Source of the DNA: Paenibacillus sp. YYML68 | Lineage (GTDB): Bacteria > Bacillota > Bacilli > Paenibacillales > NBRC-103111 | Assembly (NCBI RefSeq): GCF_027923405.1 | Contig: NZ_BQYI01000001.1 | Span: 4,282,501-4,346,500 of the forward strand | Direction: 5' to 3' | Length of the DNA: 64,000 nt | Shown here: one piece after another, positions 61,023-64,000 of the stretch | Layout: every line of letters starts with the position of its first letter | How positions within the stretch are numbered: position 1 is the first letter of the stretch | The notes under the pieces: generated by a model | What the model was told of the DNA's origin: nothing | Databases searched by the model: none | Seen by the model: only the letters and a program-made list of their open reading frames with translations | Position numbers and translations under genes: made by a program

Positions 61023-62615
61023 TTGAATACACGACGACTTTCTATCAAACAGTTCCTCGTCGCAGCCGCCCTGCTCATCTTAACGACAGGACTGGCCGGC
61101 TCCACCATTGCCGTGAAGGCGGACCCGACGCTTCAGCACGTATCGAACGAGCTGAAGATGGAGTTCACGGTGCTTGAGCCTGTGCCTGATCCGGTGCCTG
61201 TTCCGGTCGACACAGGTTCCAGCGAGCCGACGACGGAGCAGATTACGGTCGTTGTCGATAGCGGCGACTCACGTGGAGGCACAGTCTCGACAGCGACGAT
61301 CGAGCGAACGACGAAGACTAACGGCTCCAAGCAGGACAAGGTGACCTTCACGCCGGATAAGGCACAAGAGACGCTGGACCGCGCTGTAGTCAGCGGGCAG
61401 AAGACGTCCCGAATCGTCATTCCAGATACGAAGGACGAGGTCGCCGAGGTGAATGTCAGCATCCCACGGGACACACTGTCCAAGCTGTCTGGGGGCAGCA
61501 TGAGCCTTGAGATCTACACAGACAATGCACGTATCGTACTCCCAAGCAATTCACTGAACGGACTCGATAAGGACGTGTTCTTCCGGGTCGTGCCGATCAA
61601 GGATCAGCCGCAGCGCTTGCAGGTCGAACAGCGAGCGAAACAGGAGCAAGTCGTGCGTGATGCGCTCGGTGACGGTACCGTACAGGTCGTCGGACGACCG
61701 GCTACGATCGAGACGAACATCTCGAGCCGCCCTGTAGACATTGTACTTCCGCTGCGCGACGTTACGTTGCCGACCGATGCACAGGAGCGCCAGTCGTTCC
61801 TTGCTGACCTCGTCATCTTCATCGAGCATAGCGACGGCGACCGCGTTCTAGTGAAGCCAGAGCCGATCGCGTTCAAGGATGAGCAGCTAGGCTTGAAGTT
61901 CACGGTGACGAAGTTCAGTACATTCACGATTCTCAATATGGAGAATTGGGAGGAGTACTTCAACGCCCAGCAAGGCGCACGAGAAGGCAAGCACCAGCCT
62001 TATATGCTCGGTTATCCGGATCAGACGTTCCGTCCAGACCGAGGCATTAGCCGGGCAGAGATGGCAGCTATCCTGAATCGTCTCGGAGCAAGAAGCGCTG
62101 CAGGCGCGTCGAATGTTGAGCTCGTACCAGCAGCTTACACGGATCTGGAGCCTCAGCACTGGGCCCATACAGCCATTGACGAGACGACGAAGAACGGTCT
62201 CATGAGCGGATATCCGGACGGCTCCTTCGCACCGGAGAAGCCGGTTACACGAGCAGAGCTTGCGGCTGTCGTATCGCGCTGGAAGGGCTACAGCACGGAG
62301 GGCGACGTATCGTCCAAGCTTACTGACCTTGCAGGTCATTGGGCGCTCCGTCACATTGCACAAGCGGAACAGGACGGTCTCGTGCAAGGGTTCCCGGACG
62401 GCACGTTCCAGCCGGATAAGCCGCTGAGCCGTGCGGAAGCGGTCACGACGTTGAACCGTCTGCTGAAGCGCGGACCGCTCACAGGCTATACGCTCATCCC
62501 TTGGAGTGATGTGAGCAGAGGACATTGGGCAGCTGACGATATTATGGAAGCGTCTGTCCCGCACAGCTTCACGAAGGATGCTTCAGGCAAGGAGAAGATG
62601 GTTGAGCCGCAATAA
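61023..62615 (+). CDS. SLH-domain cell-surface protein of the NELxMEF cluster
   Basis: The 530-residue protein: signal peptide (FLVAAALLILTTGLAGSTIA), then HVSNELKMEFTVLE, which matches the mature N-terminus of the three upstream paralogues. A Pro/Val linker and a beta-rich central domain (about 70-300) follow. Three SLH repeats (about 318-370, 380-435, 440-510) bind secondary wall polymers. TTG start after GGTGAG. It probably fixes a surface assembly to the wall; the shared N-terminal motif suggests that paralogues and anchor use the same docking or export signal. Confidence 0.85.
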   Translation: MNTRRLSIKQFLVAAALLILTTGLAGSTIAVKADPTLQHVSNELKMEFTVLEPVPDPVPVPVDTGSSEPTTEQITVVVDSGDSRGGTVSTATIERTTKTNGSKQDKVTFTPDKAQETLDRAVVSGQKTSRIVIPDTKDEVAEVNVSIPRDTLSKLSGGSMSLEIYTDNARIVLPSNSLNGLDKDVFFRVVPIKDQPQRLQVEQRAKQEQVVRDALGDGTVQVVGRPATIETNISSRPVDIVLPLRDVTLPTDAQERQSFLADLVIFIEHSDGDRVLVKPEPIAFKDEQLGLKFTVTKFSTFTILNMENWEEYFNAQQGAREGKHQPYMLGYPDQTFRPDRGISRAEMAAILNRLGARSAAGASNVELVPAAYTDLEPQHWAHTAIDETTKNGLMSGYPDGSFAPEKPVTRAELAAVVSRWKGYSTEGDVSSKLTDLAGHWALRHIAQAEQDGLVQGFPDGTFQPDKPLSRAEAVTTLNRLLKRGPLTGYTLIPWSDVSRGHWAADDIMEASVPHSFTKDASGKEKMVEPQ

Positions 62616-62641
62616 GCTTAGCTGCAGATGATCTCATATAG

Positions 62642-62690
62642 AATCAGGCACAAGCCGCTTTGGGAGCAGCTTGTGCCTGATTTTTTTTCA
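62642..62690 (+). terminator. terminator of the surface cluster
   Basis: AATCAGGCACAAGC pairs with GCTTGTGCCTGATT (14 bp), followed by eight Ts. Confidence 0.92.
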
Positions 62691-62734
62691 ACACTGGTAG
62701 GACTGCCTCTTGATCACTTAAGCTGCGTGCTTGA

Positions 62735-63502
62735 CTAAGACTGAACCCGCCTGTTCAGCAAATAAATCGAACCGAGCACATATAGCACGCTAAGTGCCGC
62801 ATTCACCGCTAACGGGAGCGCCACATAGACCGTCGTAACGTTGTCCACTGTTAGAAACAGCGTACTACCTGGCAGCCCGACCACGCTCTGAATCACTCCT
62901 CCCCGATCCGCCAGCATGAAGCTGAGCATGGTCGGCGCATTCAGCAGCAATACGAAAGTGGCAAAGGTGACGAAGCCAGACGCTCGTCTGACCGCCTTCC
63001 CGAGCAGGAAGCTGAAGGACCCGAGCAGCACGATGGTGACAAGAGCGAACAGATTGGTGAAGATGGCACCTCTGGGCGCAAGAGACAGCACATCTGATAT
63101 CGTTGGTACCCCGAAGGCGGTGCGAGCCTCGAGCATGAACAGCAGCACGAATACGCCTAGCAGCACCGTACCGGTCATCAGCGCGACCAGCACCTTGGAC
63201 AAGTAGACCCAGCCACGATGAATCGGAAGCGTAAGCAGCAGCAGGTGTTGTCCGCCCTTCCACTCCGAGGCCCAGATCGTCATGGATATGACGAGCGTGC
63301 TGACAAGTGCAGAGCCGCCCGTCATCGCGTTGACGACCGTGAACCAGACCTCATACTCGCTGAAGGACAATCTATCGATGAGCAGCAGGAAGACCGCATG
63401 CACGATTGCATATATAGACAATGTGTAGAGCAGCTGAGTCCGTACATTGCGAAAATCCGTTCGAAGCAAGCGAATGAAAGCACTATACGTATTCATCGGC
63501 AT
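62735..63502 (-). CDS. ABC-2 type transporter permease
   Basis: The 255-residue protein has six membrane helices in the ABC-2 pattern (YTLSIYAIVHAVFLLL, ALVSTLVISMTIWASEW, VALMTGTVLLGVFVLLF and others). No conserved catalytic residues are expected. The start region overlaps the ATPase stop by about 20 bp and AAGGAG lies just upstream; ATG at 63502 or 63496. It pairs with the ATPase at the window edge. Substrate unknown. Confidence 0.82.
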   Translation of the reverse strand: MPMNTYSAFIRLLRTDFRNVRTQLLYTLSIYAIVHAVFLLLIDRLSFSEYEVWFTVVNAMTGGSALVSTLVISMTIWASEWKGGQHLLLLTLPIHRGWVYLSKVLVALMTGTVLLGVFVLLFMLEARTAFGVPTISDVLSLAPRGAIFTNLFALVTIVLLGSFSFLLGKAVRRASGFVTFATFVLLLNAPTMLSFMLADRGGVIQSVVGLPGSTLFLTVDNVTTVYVALPLAVNAALSVLYVLGSIYLLNRRVQS

Positions 63503-64000
63503 ACAGCTCCTTCATCATCTCGACGAGCGACTGCTTGCGCGAGAGCTTCAATTGCTCCAGCGAGCCCTCCAGCACGATACGGCCATTGCGCAGGAACAGC
63601 ACCTCGTCTAGTATCATCTCAATTTCCTTCACCTCATGCGTCGTCATGAGAATCGTCTGTCCCTCCTCAGCGAAGTCCTCCACAAGTCCTTGGATCAAGC
63701 TCTCTCGAGCGAGCACGTCGATGCCGGACAGTGGTTCATCGAGCAGCACATAGCGGGCTCTGCGGCTGAGGGCGAGCAGCAGCTTCGCCTTGGCTCGCAT
63801 ACCCTTGGACATCGCGCTCAGGCGCATATCCGGCTGCAGACGGAAGTAATCGAGCAGATGTGCTGCCTTGCGCGAGTCCCAGTCGGCAAACAAGTCCCTC
63901 GTGTAGTCCATCGCGTCCTGCAGCTTCATCCAGCTGTAGTACGTGTCGCTGTCGGGTAAATACGCCAGACGCGCACGCACCTCAGCGGACGGCTTGCTCC
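63483..64000 (-). CDS. ABC transporter ATP-binding protein (5' end outside window)
   Basis: The reading frame is open to position 64000, so the N-terminus with Walker A is beyond the window. Visible are the signature region LSAMSKGMRAKAKL, Walker B YVLLDEPLSGID, and H-loop MTTHEVKE. The atypical signature SKGM is common in the ABC-2 exporter class (YhcH/YtrB-like). It precedes and overlaps the permease gene. Confidence 0.85.
   Translation of the reverse strand, partial: SKPSAEVRARLAYLPDSDTYYSWMKLQDAMDYTRDLFADWDSRKAAHLLDYFRLQPDMRLSAMSKGMRAKAKLLLALSRRARYVLLDEPLSGIDVLARESLIQGLVEDFAEEGQTILMTTHEVKEIEMILDEVLFLRNGRIVLEGSLEQLKLSRKQSLVEMMKELYADEYV

Overview
The window looks like chromosomal DNA of a Paenibacillus-type Firmicute. 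The evidence is the YgxA/YgzB/PerR neighbourhood, a GatCAB operon, strong AAGGAGG-type ribosome sites with many TTG/GTG starts, surface proteins with S-layer-homology (SLH) repeats, and GC-rich coding sequence broken by a few AT-rich, IS-bearing patches. Species cannot be fixed from the sequence alone.

Layout. 1-450 looks like the leftward promoter/leader of an rRNA operon lying just outside the window. 0.45-1.75 kb is a TPP-riboswitch-controlled thiS-thiG pair. 1.75-5.7 kb holds ygxA, ygzB, a membrane-anchored GH18 protein and perR. 5.7-8.7 kb is an ECF sigma/anti-sigma envelope-stress operon with a TM protein and a DUF4097 protein; a complete IS4-family element (8788-10262, 9-bp target duplication) sits just upstream of it. 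10.3-18.0 kb holds mgtC, a GNAT gene, gatCAB, an EAL protein, a small SH3/IDEAL-like protein and an M24 peptidase.

18.2-27.3 kb is a leftward Tad-type pilus/secretion operon. In transcription order it encodes a Ser/Thr kinase fused to a degenerate P-loop domain, a 26-residue peptide, CpaB-like, TadZ-like, CpaF, TadB, TadC, three tiny related membrane peptides, and two pseudopilin-like proteins. 27.4-29.1 kb is an IS1380-family element with a frameshifted transposase. 29.2-32.6 kb is a CUT1 sugar-type ABC importer lacking its ATPase. It faces a 2015-residue SLH-anchored amylopullulanase (32.7-38.7 kb) whose upstream region carries CcpA- and MalR-like operators.

39-45.5 kb holds a small unknown protein, a stand-alone FlgB-like protein, a heterodimeric ABC exporter with one degenerate ATP site, a YjcZ-like peptide, an MBL-fold hydrolase and a thioredoxin-like protein. 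45.7-49.2 kb is an AT-rich island in which a secreted C10-type cysteine-protease-like gene is split by an IS200/IS605 element (tnpA + tnpB). 49.3-58 kb holds a DedA-NERD fusion, a LysR/HPP divergent pair, a cupredoxin, a DUF1800/DUF1501 pair and small genes.

58.2-62.6 kb is a surface cluster: three tandem secreted paralogues with near-identical N-domains and diverged C-domains, followed by an SLH protein sharing the motif NELxMEFxV at its mature N-terminus. The right edge holds an ABC-2 permease and the 3' part of its ATPase.

Best candidates for something undescribed are the kinase-headed Tad operon with its mini-proteins, and the NELxMEF surface cluster.
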